In this document: positions 10,349 to 19,511 of the stretch, piece by piece
How the letters are laid out: each line of letters opens with the position of its first letter
How positions within the stretch are numbered: the first letter of the stretch is position 1
Source of the DNA: Nostoc sp. LEGE 06077
GTDB taxonomy: Bacteria > Cyanobacteriota > Cyanobacteriia > Cyanobacteriales > Nostocaceae
Direction of reading: 5' to 3'
Length of the DNA: 64,000 nucleotides
Assembly: GCF_015207705.1 (NCBI RefSeq)
Contig: NZ_JADEWI010000001.1
Location: forward strand, 1-64,000
The notes under the pieces: model-generated
Told to the model about the DNA's origin: nothing
Databases searched by the model: none
What the model saw: the letters and a program-made list of their open reading frames with translations, nothing else
Program-made: the position numbers and the translations under genes

Positions 10349-10399
10349 GTTGGGATTTTGTTTAAAGATTCCTTCTTGTACCAGTATTGCTCAAAATTT

Positions 10400-10520
10400 T
10401 GAAGTGTGAAGGGAAGTCAGAAGTCTGAAGTATGAAGTCTGAAAGATCATATCAAGTTTGGGCTTTTGACTCTTGACCAATACTTCGGCTTCTCCTGTCG
10501 GAGACGCTGCGCGAACGCTC
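10400..10520. repeat. GAAGTNT heptamer array and small GC-rich repeat
   Basis: Positions 10400-10444 hold tandem degenerate heptamers (GAAGTGT, GAAGTCT, GAAGTAT) without a matching inverted arm. About 10485-10520 is a GC-rich module (TCGGAGACGCTGCGCGAACG) like the one at 5480. Both lie in the divergent promoter region of pepA and the Uma2 gene. Confidence 0.5.
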
Positions 10521-10587
10521 AGTACAAGTAACAAATGACCAATGAATTTTATAATTGAAACATCCCAACCTTCTGCATGGCGTGAAT

Positions 10588-11250
10588 ATGACTCCAGCCT
10601 TATCTTCAAACCAACGGGCAGAAGTATTCTATCCTAGTTCTGATGGTGAACCTGTGGCAGAAAGCTATGCCCATCTATGCGTTTTACTGGCGACGTTGGA
10701 AGTTCTCCGCCAGTATTTAGCAGGACAACAGGCAACAGTCCTTGCTAATCAGTTTCTCTACTACTCTCAAGGATTTCCCAAGTTGCGAGTTGCCCCAGAT
10801 GTGATGGTGATTTTTAATATCGCCCCTGGTGGTAGAGATAATTATAAGGTGTGGGAAGAAGGGGAAGTTCCATCTGTGATTTTTGAAATGACTTCGGCAG
10901 GAACAAAAAATCACGATCAGGAATTTAAGAAGATTTTGTACGAGCAACTTGGTGTCAAAGAATACTGGTTATTTGACCCCAAAGGCGAATGGGTGCAGGG
11001 ACAGTTGCAAGGTTATCGGTTACGGCAAGATGTATATGAGTTGATTACGGACAATCGCAGTGAACCTCTAGGATTGCGGTTGCAGGTAGAAGGAGAACTG
11101 ATTGGTTTTTATCGAGAAGATACAGGGGAAAAGCTGCTGAATCCCACAGAACAGGCGCAAGCCTTACGAGAAGCACAACAACAAGTAGAACAATTAAAGC
11201 AACGCCTCCGAGAACTGGGTATTGATCCTGAGCAAATTGAACAAGAATAG
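10588..11250 (+). CDS. Uma2 family (DUF820) putative nuclease
   Basis: A 220-residue member of the large cyanobacterial Uma2/DUF820 family, which has a PD-(D/E)XK restriction-endonuclease-like fold; biological roles are unknown. Family marks are APDVMVIF near residue 75, PSVIFEMTS near 100 and KEYWLFDPKGEWV near 130. The last ~45 residues form a Gln/Glu-rich coiled coil ending with ELGIDPEQIE, the common family tail. ATG at 10588 is preferred over a TTG 11 codons upstream. A second member lies at 62.9 kb. Confidence 0.82.
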   Translation: MTPALSSNQRAEVFYPSSDGEPVAESYAHLCVLLATLEVLRQYLAGQQATVLANQFLYYSQGFPKLRVAPDVMVIFNIAPGGRDNYKVWEEGEVPSVIFEMTSAGTKNHDQEFKKILYEQLGVKEYWLFDPKGEWVQGQLQGYRLRQDVYELITDNRSEPLGLRLQVEGELIGFYREDTGEKLLNPTEQAQALREAQQQVEQLKQRLRELGIDPEQIEQE

Positions 11251-11254
11251 AGGC

Positions 11255-11310
11255 TAGTACCGCTACGCGGAATTAAAAAGTAAAAAGTAAAAAGGCAAAA
11301 GCCAAAAAGC
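11255..11310. repeat. Small GC-rich module and A-rich heptamers
   Basis: GGCTAGTACCGCTACGCGG is followed by AAAAAGT/AAAAGGC heptamers between the convergent Uma2 gene and the EcsC-like gene. It has the same repeat types as elsewhere in the window. Confidence 0.45.
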
Positions 11311-11381
11311 TTAGATCACAAGCTTTTCACTAACTTGAAATGGTATCTTTATTTCCGTCGTGTTGTACTAGGGACTGGAAG

Positions 11382-12587
11382 CTAGAGGCTAGTGTTGGAA
11401 TCAGAAGTCTTCACTATTGACTCGATTTCAGTGGTGTTAATGTCAAATTTATTGGCGATCGCACTAATTACTTCTTGCTCCAATGGCGTACTTTGCTTGT
11501 CAAGTTGGGCAATTTTTTGGCATTGAGCCAACAAAGGCACAGCAAAATCACGGTTGAGTTGATTGAGTAGTGTATCTAAAGGTTGTGGTGATTTGATATT
11601 GTTGGCGATCGCACTCAGGGAATTTTGGCTGAGGTTTAATGCTTGCAATTCTGGTAAAATTTTTTCCCAGGTTTTTTCGGGATGGCTGGCGAGAATCATG
11701 TGAACTAAGATTTGATCCATGATTGCTTGTTGAGCGATCGCAGTTTCTAAGTAATTTTCACTTTCGGCTTTGAGATTTGCCAAAGTTTCTGGTGATGTTA
11801 GAGAAACGGACTCATCTAGTTTGGCTTCGTAAAATCGACAAGCGGCATAACCTAGAGAATAGCTTAAAGCAGCATTAGAACTCGTGGCGATCGCTGCACC
11901 AGCAAACGGGACATTTCGCAGCAACGCCAATCCGGCGGCTTTCACTAGTCGATTCCCTCCCAAACCCAAACCAAAAATCGTTAAAACTTCGCCTTTTCGC
12001 GCGGGATCTTTTAAATCTAAGTCATAAGCAGCCGCAATTTGATACAACATTTCTGACTGTAATTTCAGGGTTGCGGCTAAATCAACTGCTAATAATGCTG
12101 CTGCTACCCCTGGTAAAATACTACTGGCGAATCCAATCCCCCCAGCTTTTGTGGCTGTTTCCAGCATAATGCGGTGAGAAATTTGGCTGGGTGATTCTTG
12201 GGGATGCTGCTGCTTGATTTTTTTGACTGCGGCTGCTGCTTTTTCTAAATCAACATTTTCACTAGCACCAATTAGCCAATTGAGATTCAAAAATCCTGAT
12301 AGTTTGCGGATTAGCCAATTTTGATTGAGATAATTGACTACTTCACCAGTAGATTGAGTAGCTTGTCCAAATAATTTATGTGTTTGTTTGGCTGCGGCTA
12401 CGCCAAATTCCCAGGCTGTATCGACAAATGCTTGACCAGTTGTAGCCAAACCATCTAAAGGCGATGATTGTTCTGGGGCGGATGTTTGATGGGTGATTTC
12501 TACTTCTGGTTTTTTTTGGTGTTGGTCTGCCATTTTTTTGCAAGTCGCTCTATTCAATTTGTAGCGAAACTTAAAGCGACTTGACAT
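11382..12587 (-). CDS. EcsC/DUF697-like membrane-associated protein
   Basis: A 401-residue protein with a polar N-terminus, a glycine- and alanine-rich hydrophobic core at about residues 147-255 (GGIGFASSILPGVAAALLAVD, FGLGLGGNRLVKAAGLALL, FAGAAIATSSNAALSYSLG) and a helical C-terminal half. The core resembles EcsC or DUF697 proteins, which associate with membranes and have no settled function. A Met at residue 19 (MADQHQKK) is an alternative start; neither has an ideal ribosome binding site. It is not in an obvious operon. Confidence 0.55.
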   Translation of the reverse strand: MSSRFKFRYKLNRATCKKMADQHQKKPEVEITHQTSAPEQSSPLDGLATTGQAFVDTAWEFGVAAAKQTHKLFGQATQSTGEVVNYLNQNWLIRKLSGFLNLNWLIGASENVDLEKAAAAVKKIKQQHPQESPSQISHRIMLETATKAGGIGFASSILPGVAAALLAVDLAATLKLQSEMLYQIAAAYDLDLKDPARKGEVLTIFGLGLGGNRLVKAAGLALLRNVPFAGAAIATSSNAALSYSLGYAACRFYEAKLDESVSLTSPETLANLKAESENYLETAIAQQAIMDQILVHMILASHPEKTWEKILPELQALNLSQNSLSAIANNIKSPQPLDTLLNQLNRDFAVPLLAQCQKIAQLDKQSTPLEQEVISAIANKFDINTTEIESIVKTSDSNTSL

Positions 12588-12635
12588 CTTCCAACAAGTA
12601 CAAGTTTGTTATGTACTTGCGGAATAATTTATCTC

Positions 12636-12700
12636 ACGCAGAGGCGCAGAAGATGACACTTGGGTGGGCGGCTTTCCCAACTTAAGCACAGAGAACAAAG
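12636..12700. repeat. Nested small dispersed repeats
   Basis: A common Nostoc-type repeat (TCTCACGCAGAGGCGCAGA ... GCACAGAGAAC) is split by a second module, about 12650-12687, containing TTGGGTGGGCGGCTTTCCCAA, which can form a small hairpin. It lies upstream of the EcsC-like gene. Confidence 0.5.
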
Positions 12701-12727
12701 CGGTTATTTTAGTCTAAGTACTAACGC

Positions 12728-13555
12728 TTAACTAACTTCCTTGACCTGTAGCTGATAAACTTTTTGCTCCCTGGGTTCTAAAAAGTTAGTGTTTTTGAGA
12801 ATCTCATAGAGACTAATATCTTGTTCTAGCAAACAGGCGTGTCCACTGTTTGGCAATACCAAAACCTCGGCATTGGGTAATATACCAGCTATCCGCTTCA
12901 CTTCATCTACAGAAGGTAAAAGCCGATCGCCTGCACCAGCAATTAACAACACTTGTTGAGTTAAGCGGCGTAACTGGCTATCATCCACTGCAAATTCTCG
13001 CAATAAAGCCAACCGCCAATTAACTGTTGCTGAGGGGACAGAACGCATGGTTTTTAGCAGTTCGTGGCGATCGCTTCTAGTCATCCGTTCTAAGGATGCG
13101 AGAAACGGTAATAGTCCCAATGCACCGACATCATAAAAAGATTCTGGCACTAAGTATGTTATCTGGGATGCCCAATCTAAAAACGGACGCAGGCGAAAAG
13201 CTGAGGCTGGGTTAATGAGAATTATGCGTTTAAACAAATGCGCTGCTTTGGTGGCTACTTTCATCGCCAAGCAGCCGCCGAATGATTCCCCACACAGATA
13301 AACTGGTCTTTGGGAACTTTTCTCTAATTCTGCATGAATTAAGTCCAAGATATTTTTAGTTAATTCTTCCCAGCTAGTTAGATCTTTTCTGGGGATCGCT
13401 AAACAGCGCACATCAAAGCCAGCTTCTAACCCAGATGTTTGCGATCGCAACAATTCACCAGTGCCATCCATTCCCGGTAAATAAACAAACAACGGATACT
13501 CTGGTTGGACTCGTTTAGGAGTCAGAAAACACGGCTTTAGCTCAACTTGTGGCAT
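12728..13555 (-). CDS. Alpha/beta hydrolase, similar to the hydrolase half of phytyl ester synthases
   Basis: A 275-residue alpha/beta hydrolase with a complete triad: Ser91 in LCGESFGGCLA, Asp210 in AGAGDRLLP and His239 in NSGHACLLE. The N-terminal FVYLPGMDGTGELL and VRCLAIP resemble the hydrolase half of plant PES/DGAT-type enzymes, which in plants is followed in the same chain by an acyltransferase. Here an acyltransferase gene lies upstream on the same strand with a 340-base gap. The substrate is therefore guessed to be a lipid or ester; the family resemblance is from memory. Confidence 0.72.
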   Translation of the reverse strand: MPQVELKPCFLTPKRVQPEYPLFVYLPGMDGTGELLRSQTSGLEAGFDVRCLAIPRKDLTSWEELTKNILDLIHAELEKSSQRPVYLCGESFGGCLAMKVATKAAHLFKRIILINPASAFRLRPFLDWASQITYLVPESFYDVGALGLLPFLASLERMTRSDRHELLKTMRSVPSATVNWRLALLREFAVDDSQLRRLTQQVLLIAGAGDRLLPSVDEVKRIAGILPNAEVLVLPNSGHACLLEQDISLYEILKNTNFLEPREQKVYQLQVKEVS

Positions 13556-13895
13556 TTTACAATTTCAATTTCCTTGGCTATTTTGATAGATTGACCTGCA
13601 TACAATAACTATCCTTTGGTTTAGGCATAGACACTCAGCGGCTTGTCGTTAGACATAACTGAATAGCTTCTCTACAGTGTTACAGGTAAAAGTCTGTTAA
13701 AAGCATAACTCAGCTAATAAAAACTCACTTAAATCTCTAATCAAGTTATCGTAAAGATAACTTAATCTTATTAGCAGATCATCTCCGACACTATTTAGCA
13801 AGATACATGCAAACTAGGCAAAAAATTACAATTCTCGATCAGGTAAATTACCAAAAAATTCTGCTGATTAATTTTCTTTTTTGCTACATTAGGCA
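13556..13895. other. Gap without recognisable gene
   Basis: These 340 AT-rich bases between the acyltransferase and hydrolase genes have no convincing ORF. I see only small imperfect inverted repeats such as AAGTTATC with GATAACTT near 13745-13763. It probably holds the hydrolase promoter. Confidence 0.5.
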
Positions 13896-14621
13896 TTAAT
13901 AACAACCCTGTTGTAGCAAAGTACTTATCTCACGATGGCAGTGTTCGGTTAGCTCAGAGACAACATTTTTTGCTTGTTTTCCATGATATTGGTGTTGATG
14001 ATCGTTTGTAATCCAATAAGGACGACCAATTAACACAGCTACTCGTTGATATATTACTAATGGATGCCATCCATATTGGTTAAATAAAGGTTCAGAAGGG
14101 TCGAACAAACTCAACATTTTTAGGGGAAAAGCTGTAGTGTTGACTTCTTCTAAGGAGGCGATCGCAATTGGTAAAATTGCTAAGTCTGGTACGCCAGAAC
14201 GCAAAGCCAAATGGGCAAATCCCCGCTGAAATTCCCCAACTACAGATTTTGGAGTTGATTGCACCATCGGTTCAGCCCCTTCAGGAAAAACCCCTACCAT
14301 CTGTTGAGAGTGTAATAGCATCTGTGATTGGGCAAAAAAGCTTTGCTGACGGTTTTGATTTATATCTAAAGGAAAACAACCTAATTGTCCGGTGACAATC
14401 TCCCGCAAAATTGGGACTTGTCCCATATAGTGATGACAAGCAAAACGAATCGGACTTGATAAAGCTGACATTAAAATCATCGCATCCATAAAGCTGCGAT
14501 GATTGCTCACTATTAACAAACTTGCATCACGAGGAATGCGATCCTCGTAATAGCGAAATATTCGTGTGGAAAACGTTGCTAAGAGTAAGCGAGAAATGTC
14601 CAAAGGACTATTTAGACTCAT
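13896..14621 (-). CDS. Lysophospholipid acyltransferase-family protein
   Basis: A 241-residue PlsC-superfamily acyltransferase. The HX4D motif is in VSNHRSFMDAM (His41, Asp46), with the second motif in VGVFPEGAEPM near residue 113 and LAILPIAIASL near 152. It differs clearly from the plsC product at 4.8 kb, so it is probably not a duplicate. The acceptor is unknown. It is followed on the same strand by an alpha/beta hydrolase, a pairing that recalls plant phytyl ester synthases. Confidence 0.75.
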   Translation of the reverse strand: MSLNSPLDISRLLLATFSTRIFRYYEDRIPRDASLLIVSNHRSFMDAMILMSALSSPIRFACHHYMGQVPILREIVTGQLGCFPLDINQNRQQSFFAQSQMLLHSQQMVGVFPEGAEPMVQSTPKSVVGEFQRGFAHLALRSGVPDLAILPIAIASLEEVNTTAFPLKMLSLFDPSEPLFNQYGWHPLVIYQRVAVLIGRPYWITNDHQHQYHGKQAKNVVSELTEHCHREISTLLQQGCY

Positions 14622-14996
14622 ATCTAAATATAGGTTTGGGAAAATATCGTAGTTTATCTTGACTTAATTTTTACATTTCTTTACTAATACTACGACCGTC
14701 TTAGGATAGAAATGTCTTATCTGTTAAAAGCAAATGATTTTTCTATGTTTGGAGCGTTGTACTTTTAGTCACAATAGTATGTAAGAAATAGCATCAGAGC
14801 AAGGATATTAACTTCTACATTCCGTTTTTAGTTCAGAAATTAGCCTAATTTGTACTTATGACAAAACATTTCTGAACTCGATAAATTTGCTAATATTAAG
14901 GAGAACTTTGAAAAAGCGATAATAATGTTATATAATTGCGTGGTTTTGCCCTCATAATTAATTAAAAAACGGTTTAATAATTTATTTTTATTTTGC
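14622..14996. other. Divergent promoter region, no gene seen
   Basis: 375 very AT-rich bases separate the acyltransferase gene from metG. The only open frame here (minus strand, 14840-15022) runs into metG and has no family resemblance, so it is not called. No hairpin of note. Confidence 0.5.
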
Positions 14997-16598
14997 ATGA
15001 ACCTAGTGGATAAAACAGACAAGACATTTGCACTGACAACACCCCTCTATTATGTAAACGATGTACCCCATATTGGAAGTGCTTATACAACGATCGCCGC
15101 AGATGTAGTGGCTCGGTTCCAAAAACTCAAGGGACATCGTGTACTGCTAATAACAGGTACAGATGAACATGGGCAAAAAATTCAACGTTCAGCGGAGTCT
15201 TTAGGAAAAGCACCCCAAGAATTTTGTGATGGGATTGTCCCTAGTTTTGTGAGCTTATGGGAAAAATTAAACATTCAATATGATCGTTTTAGTCGGACAA
15301 CTGCACCCCGTCATGAAGCGATCGTCAAAGAATTTTTTGGGAGAGTTTGGCAAAAAGGTGATATCTACCAAGGACAACAAAAAGGTTGGTACTGCGTAGC
15401 CTGCGAAGAATTTAAAGAAGAAAGAGAATTATTAGACGATAAACGTTGTCCGATTCATACGAATAAACAAGTTGAGTGGCGCGACGAACAAAATTACTTC
15501 TTTAGATTATCGAAATACCAAACCCAGCTAGAAGAATTTTATCAGTCACACGCAGATTTTATTCAACCAGAAAGCCGTCGTAATGAAGTCTTAAGTTTTG
15601 TTAGCCGAGGTTTACAAGATTTTTCGATTTCCCGCATTAATCTCGATTGGGGTTTCCCTGTCCCAACTGACCCTAAACAAACCCTGTACGTCTGGTTTGA
15701 TGCGCTGCTAGGTTATGTCACAGCCTTATTAGAACCCGATGCGGAACCAACCTTAGATAACGCTTTAACGGCATGGTGGCCGATTAACTTGCATTTGATT
15801 GGCAAAGACATTCTGCGCTTTCATGCAGTTTACTGGCCAGCTATGTTAATGTCAGCAGATTTACCTTTGCCAGAAAGAGTGTTTGGGCATGGTTTTTTGA
15901 CCAAAGATGGGCAAAAAATGGGGAAAGCGCTGGGTAATACCCTCGATCCTATTGCTCTTGTCGAGAGATATGGTAGTGATGCGGTTCGTTATTACTTTCT
16001 TAAGGAAATCGAATTTGGCAAAGATGGCGATTTTAATGAAAGTAGATTCATTAATGTTCTAAATGCAGATTTGGCAAATGATTTAGGTAATTTGCTCAAT
16101 CGCTCCTTGAACATGGTGAAGAAGTACTGTGCTGGCAATGACCTGTCAATTTCCGATGAAACCATTTCTGCCGAAAATCCGTTAAAAAAGATTGGCTTAG
16201 GTCTAGGGGAAAAGGTTCAACAAGCCTATGAAGCGTTAGCTTTCAATCAAGCCTGTGAAGCTATCCTGTCATTGGTACAAGCCAGTAATAAGTTTATTGA
16301 TGATCAAGCCCCTTGGTCACTATATAAACAAGGACAGCAGCAGGAAGTAGAAAAAGTGCTTTACGCAGTTTTGGAATCTGTGAGGCTGTCAGCTTATCTT
16401 CTTGCACCAGTTATTCCCAATATCAGTGGCGAGATTTATCAGCAGCTAGGTTTTGGAATCGACTTTAACGCACAAAATCAAACAGCAACGGCTGCCCCAT
16501 TTTCCATTCATTCCAAATGGGGGTTACTATCTAATAAACAACTGTTGGGGAATCCTCAACCAATCTTTAAACGCATAGAACCTCCGAAAAACGATTAG
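14997..16598 (+). CDS. metG: Methionyl-tRNA synthetase
   Basis: Charges tRNA-Met. The 533-residue protein has the class I HIGH motif as PHIGSAY near residue 20, a GTDEHGQKI block, a Cys-containing knob (WYCVACEEFKEERELL, only partly conserved for zinc), and the KMSKS loop as KMGKALGN near residue 310. The C-terminal helical anticodon domain is present, while the EMAP-like dimerisation domain of longer forms is absent, as is usual in cyanobacteria. The ATG start gives the expected N-terminus TTPLYYVND. Confidence 0.95.
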   Translation: MNLVDKTDKTFALTTPLYYVNDVPHIGSAYTTIAADVVARFQKLKGHRVLLITGTDEHGQKIQRSAESLGKAPQEFCDGIVPSFVSLWEKLNIQYDRFSRTTAPRHEAIVKEFFGRVWQKGDIYQGQQKGWYCVACEEFKEERELLDDKRCPIHTNKQVEWRDEQNYFFRLSKYQTQLEEFYQSHADFIQPESRRNEVLSFVSRGLQDFSISRINLDWGFPVPTDPKQTLYVWFDALLGYVTALLEPDAEPTLDNALTAWWPINLHLIGKDILRFHAVYWPAMLMSADLPLPERVFGHGFLTKDGQKMGKALGNTLDPIALVERYGSDAVRYYFLKEIEFGKDGDFNESRFINVLNADLANDLGNLLNRSLNMVKKYCAGNDLSISDETISAENPLKKIGLGLGEKVQQAYEALAFNQACEAILSLVQASNKFIDDQAPWSLYKQGQQQEVEKVLYAVLESVRLSAYLLAPVIPNISGEIYQQLGFGIDFNAQNQTATAAPFSIHSKWGLLSNKQLLGNPQPIFKRIEPPKND

Positions 16599-16655
16599 TT
16601 TTTTTAATCTCTTTCACACAATTTTCTTATCTCTCAAAAATCTCAAAAAATTTAT

Positions 16656-16684
16656 CGGGGCTGAACTTAAATAATTAGCCCCGG
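16656..16684 (+). terminator. Hairpin after metG
   Basis: CGGGGCT (16656-16662) pairs with AGCCCCG (16677-16683) across a 14-base AT-rich loop, about 60 bases after the metG stop. No long T run follows, so termination is likely but not certain. Confidence 0.55.
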
Positions 16685-16760
16685 AAAATTATCATAAAAC
16701 TCTCTAACTAAATGTAAAAGTTGGAAATTTGTATCAGAAATAACAAGATAAAAATGAGGT

Positions 16761-17402
16761 ATGACAACAATGTTGAATAATTTAGAAAATGACTCGATAT
16801 TTACGCCAGAGCAAGTTTTAGAAAATCGAGGTCGAGTCGCTATATTTATTGATGGCTCAAATCTGTTTTACGCTGCCTTGCAATTAGGAATTGAAATTGA
16901 TTACACCAAGTTATTGTGTCGTTTAACAGGTGGATCTCGACTGTTGCGGGCATTTTTCTACACAGGTGTAGATAGAACCAACGAAAAACAACAAGGCTTT
17001 TTGTTGTGGATGCGTCGGAATGGTTATCGCGTCATTGCTAAAGATTTAGTGCAGCTACCGGATGGTTCTAAAAAAGCCAACTTAGATGTCGAAATAGCCG
17101 TGGATATGATGGCTTTAGTCGATTCCTATGATACAGCGGTTTTGGTTAGCGGTGATGGGGATTTAGCCTACGCTGTCAATTCTGTAAGTTATCGTGGTGT
17201 CAGGGTAGAGGTTGTGAGTTTACGCTCCATGACCAGTGATAGCTTAATTAATGTGAGCGATCGCTACATTGATTTAGAAGCTATCAAAGAAGATATCCAA
17301 AAAACACCACGCCAGAGTTACCCATATCGACCTTTGTCGGGAATAGGTTTTTTGGATGACCCCACAGACCATGATGGACATCTAGAAATTCAAGATACAT
17401 GA
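16761..17402 (+). CDS. NYN-domain protein of the LabA/DUF88 family
   Basis: A 213-residue protein with a PIN-like NYN domain. Acidic metal-site residues are seen in AIFIDGSNLFYA (about 27-38), NLDVEIAVDMMAL (about 109-121) and VSGDGDLAYAV (about 131-141), followed by VEVVSLRSMTSDSLINVSD. In Synechococcus, LabA and its paralogue act in output from the circadian clock; RNA cleavage is predicted for the fold but not shown. Its TGA overlaps the ATG of lptC by four bases, so the two are translationally coupled. An ATG three codons downstream is an alternative start. Confidence 0.82.
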   Translation: MTTMLNNLENDSIFTPEQVLENRGRVAIFIDGSNLFYAALQLGIEIDYTKLLCRLTGGSRLLRAFFYTGVDRTNEKQQGFLLWMRRNGYRVIAKDLVQLPDGSKKANLDVEIAVDMMALVDSYDTAVLVSGDGDLAYAVNSVSYRGVRVEVVSLRSMTSDSLINVSDRYIDLEAIKEDIQKTPRQSYPYRPLSGIGFLDDPTDHDGHLEIQDT

Positions 17403-18661
17403 AGCATCAGCAAGGCAGGCAAATAGCAAAAAGAAATTTAAGATTTATGGGGGGAAAAGTAAATAAATCCCCCCACTTTCATACATTTTCTTTTGGGAGT
17501 TTTATTCAAATCAAAACAAATTGGTATTACCTGCCTTTAACTCTGCTTTTAATGATAAGTTTAGGAGCTTGTGGCGGTAAATCTCCTACAAGCTCTAATC
17601 AAAATAATCAACATTCAGCAGCAGATTCAGAGAGTAACTTAACTTTTTTTGATGTAACTTTAGAACAAGCTGATGAAGTAGGACGACCGCTATGGAAAGT
17701 CCGAGCCAAACAGGCAGTATACACCAAAGAAAAACAAATTGGTCAAGCCGAAAATCCCTACGGAGAGTTATATCAAGATGGCAAAGTAATTTATCAAATT
17801 AAAGCAGACCAAGCAGACATTCAACAAGATGGTAAGCGGCTATTTCTCAAAGGCAAAATCTTGGCCACAGACCCTAATAATGGAGTGGTTTTACAAGGAA
17901 ATGAAATGGAATGGCTACCCAAAGAAGATTTATTAATTGTTCGCAATCAAATCAACGGTAAACATAAACAGTTACAAGCAGTAGCGCAAGAAGCAAGAGT
18001 TAAAACCCGCGCCCAAGTAGTAGATTTTTTCGGCAAAGTTGTTGCTAACTCTACTGATCCCCAATTACGAATGCGGACTGAGCATTTAATTTGGCAGATT
18101 AAACAAGAACAATTAATTGGCGATCGCCCTTTACAATTTGAACGTTATAAAAATAATCAAATCACAGATCGTGGCCGTGGCAATTCCGCCGAAGTTAACT
18201 TAAAAACTAAGATTGTTACAATTAAACAAAATGCCCAGGCTGATTTATTAGACCCACCAGTACAAATCCTGAGTAACTCCATGATCTGGGATATGAATAG
18301 AGAAAACGTCAGGACAAATTCTGCGGTGCGCGTCTTCCACCGTGCGGAAAAATTGACGGTGACAGGTAATCAAGCTGAGATGAAAATACCGCAAAAAACG
18401 GTTTATTTAGTAGGTAATGTTAACGCCGTTGGTCAGCGTCGACAGTCTTTAAAATCCCAGAATTTAACTTGGTATCTCGATAAAAAATTACTAGAAGCAC
18501 AGGGAAACGTTGTATACAAACAAGTATCTCCAGCGTTAACTTTCAATGGAGACACCGCCGTTGGTAATCTGGAAACAGAAAATATTGTTGTTAGTGGCGG
18601 TAAAACAGGTAATCGAGTGGTGACAGAAATTATTCCTGAATCACCAACACCGAAGAACTAA
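17399..18661 (+). CDS. lptC: LPS export ABC transporter periplasmic protein LptC
   Basis: A 420-residue envelope protein. After a positively charged start comes a membrane segment with a lipobox-like end (LLLMISLGACGGK), then a long run of beta strands of the OstA/LptC type (for example LTFFDVTLEQADEVGRPLWK and the repeated Q-A-D strands). LptC carries LPS from the LptBFG pump towards LptA and LptD. Cyanobacterial LptC is longer than the E. coli protein, as here. Met17 is an alternative start. Its coupling to a LabA-like gene is unusual by function. Confidence 0.8.
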   Translation: MKHQQGRQIAKRNLRFMGGKVNKSPHFHTFSFGSFIQIKTNWYYLPLTLLLMISLGACGGKSPTSSNQNNQHSAADSESNLTFFDVTLEQADEVGRPLWKVRAKQAVYTKEKQIGQAENPYGELYQDGKVIYQIKADQADIQQDGKRLFLKGKILATDPNNGVVLQGNEMEWLPKEDLLIVRNQINGKHKQLQAVAQEARVKTRAQVVDFFGKVVANSTDPQLRMRTEHLIWQIKQEQLIGDRPLQFERYKNNQITDRGRGNSAEVNLKTKIVTIKQNAQADLLDPPVQILSNSMIWDMNRENVRTNSAVRVFHRAEKLTVTGNQAEMKIPQKTVYLVGNVNAVGQRRQSLKSQNLTWYLDKKLLEAQGNVVYKQVSPALTFNGDTAVGNLETENIVVSGGKTGNRVVTEIIPESPTPKN

Positions 18662-18745
18662 AAATAAAAAGTAAAAAGTAAAAAGTAAAAAGTAAAAAAA
18701 ATATAGCATCTATTCTTTTGCCTTTTACCTTTTGCCTTTTGCCTT
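18661..18745. repeat. Heptamer tandem repeat (AAAAAGT) and T-rich complement between convergent genes
   Basis: Four or more AAAAAGT heptamers at 18667-18698 are followed by GCCTTTT/ACCTTTT units at 18719-18745. The two halves can pair imperfectly and may end transcription of both convergent genes. Confidence 0.65.
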
Positions 18746-18747
18746 AT

Positions 18748-19476
18748 TTACGGCTGACTAGGTGCAGTACAAGCACTATTAAACCCATAAGCTTCTTGCC
18801 AATGTTTCACTGTTCCCTTCCCGATGGGAAAGACTTTGGTATCACCATTGGCAAAAGTTAACCGCGCACGAACTTCTTTTGCTGGAGCTTTGCGTAAAAT
18901 ATTAGCAGCATCAGCATTGATGGCAAAAGAAGTATCTGACATATACCAAGTATTGTTATATGAAACGTTTTGATTGTTTTCATATTCTGTATATGTATAT
19001 TTGCTAGAAAAGCCCCTGACTTTGCTATTAGGAGTAGGAGTTAACTGGAGAATTTGACCATCAATGCCTAACTCTATTGTTGTGGGAGCGATTTCATCTA
19101 ATGTAGCTTGGCCATTGCTGGGGGCTGTTTGCACAACAATTTTGGCAAAGCAGCCTTCAATTTTGCTTCCCCAAAGAGAAACAACTACAAATCTACCGGG
19201 ACGGGGGCCGTTAAAGGGGCTTTTAATCAAACTGCTTAATGGATCTTCACCGTGGGCATCAATGACTACTTTGCCTAAAGCGGAATTTACCAGGGTATCT
19301 TGAATATTAACGAGTTTACTAAAAGGCAAACCACCACCAGCCCAAGGCATCCCATTCACAGTATTGAGTTTATCTTCATCAATTGCACTTTGAGCGATCG
19401 CTCTGCCATCATAAAAATTCAGCAATGTTGGTAATACAAATACAGCTAAAAGGCTAGATTTTAAACAATTTTTCAT
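18748..19476 (-). CDS. Predicted exported protein of unknown function, last gene of the COP23-protease row
   Basis: I do not recognise this 242-residue protein. It has a signal peptide (KSSLLAVFVLPTLLNFY, cleavage likely after AIAQ) and a mature part of probable beta structure, with two Cys (in GCFAKI and near the C-terminal NSACTAP) that could form a disulfide. ATG at 19476 is preferred over a TTG 14 codons upstream, which would overlap the protease gene. It lies about 35 bases behind two protease genes and a COP23 gene on the same strand, so it is likely an operon partner and possibly their substrate or regulator (inference). Confidence 0.7.
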   Translation of the reverse strand: MKNCLKSSLLAVFVLPTLLNFYDGRAIAQSAIDEDKLNTVNGMPWAGGGLPFSKLVNIQDTLVNSALGKVVIDAHGEDPLSSLIKSPFNGPRPGRFVVVSLWGSKIEGCFAKIVVQTAPSNGQATLDEIAPTTIELGIDGQILQLTPTPNSKVRGFSSKYTYTEYENNQNVSYNNTWYMSDTSFAINADAANILRKAPAKEVRARLTFANGDTKVFPIGKGTVKHWQEAYGFNSACTAPSQP

Positions 19477-19511
19477 CTTAAAAAATTCGTCACGTAAAAA
19501 AGATGTAATAA

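Noticed and set aside
14840-15022. 60-codon minus-strand ORF before metG
   Set aside because: It overlaps the metG start codon region, is very AT-rich and shows no RBS or family.
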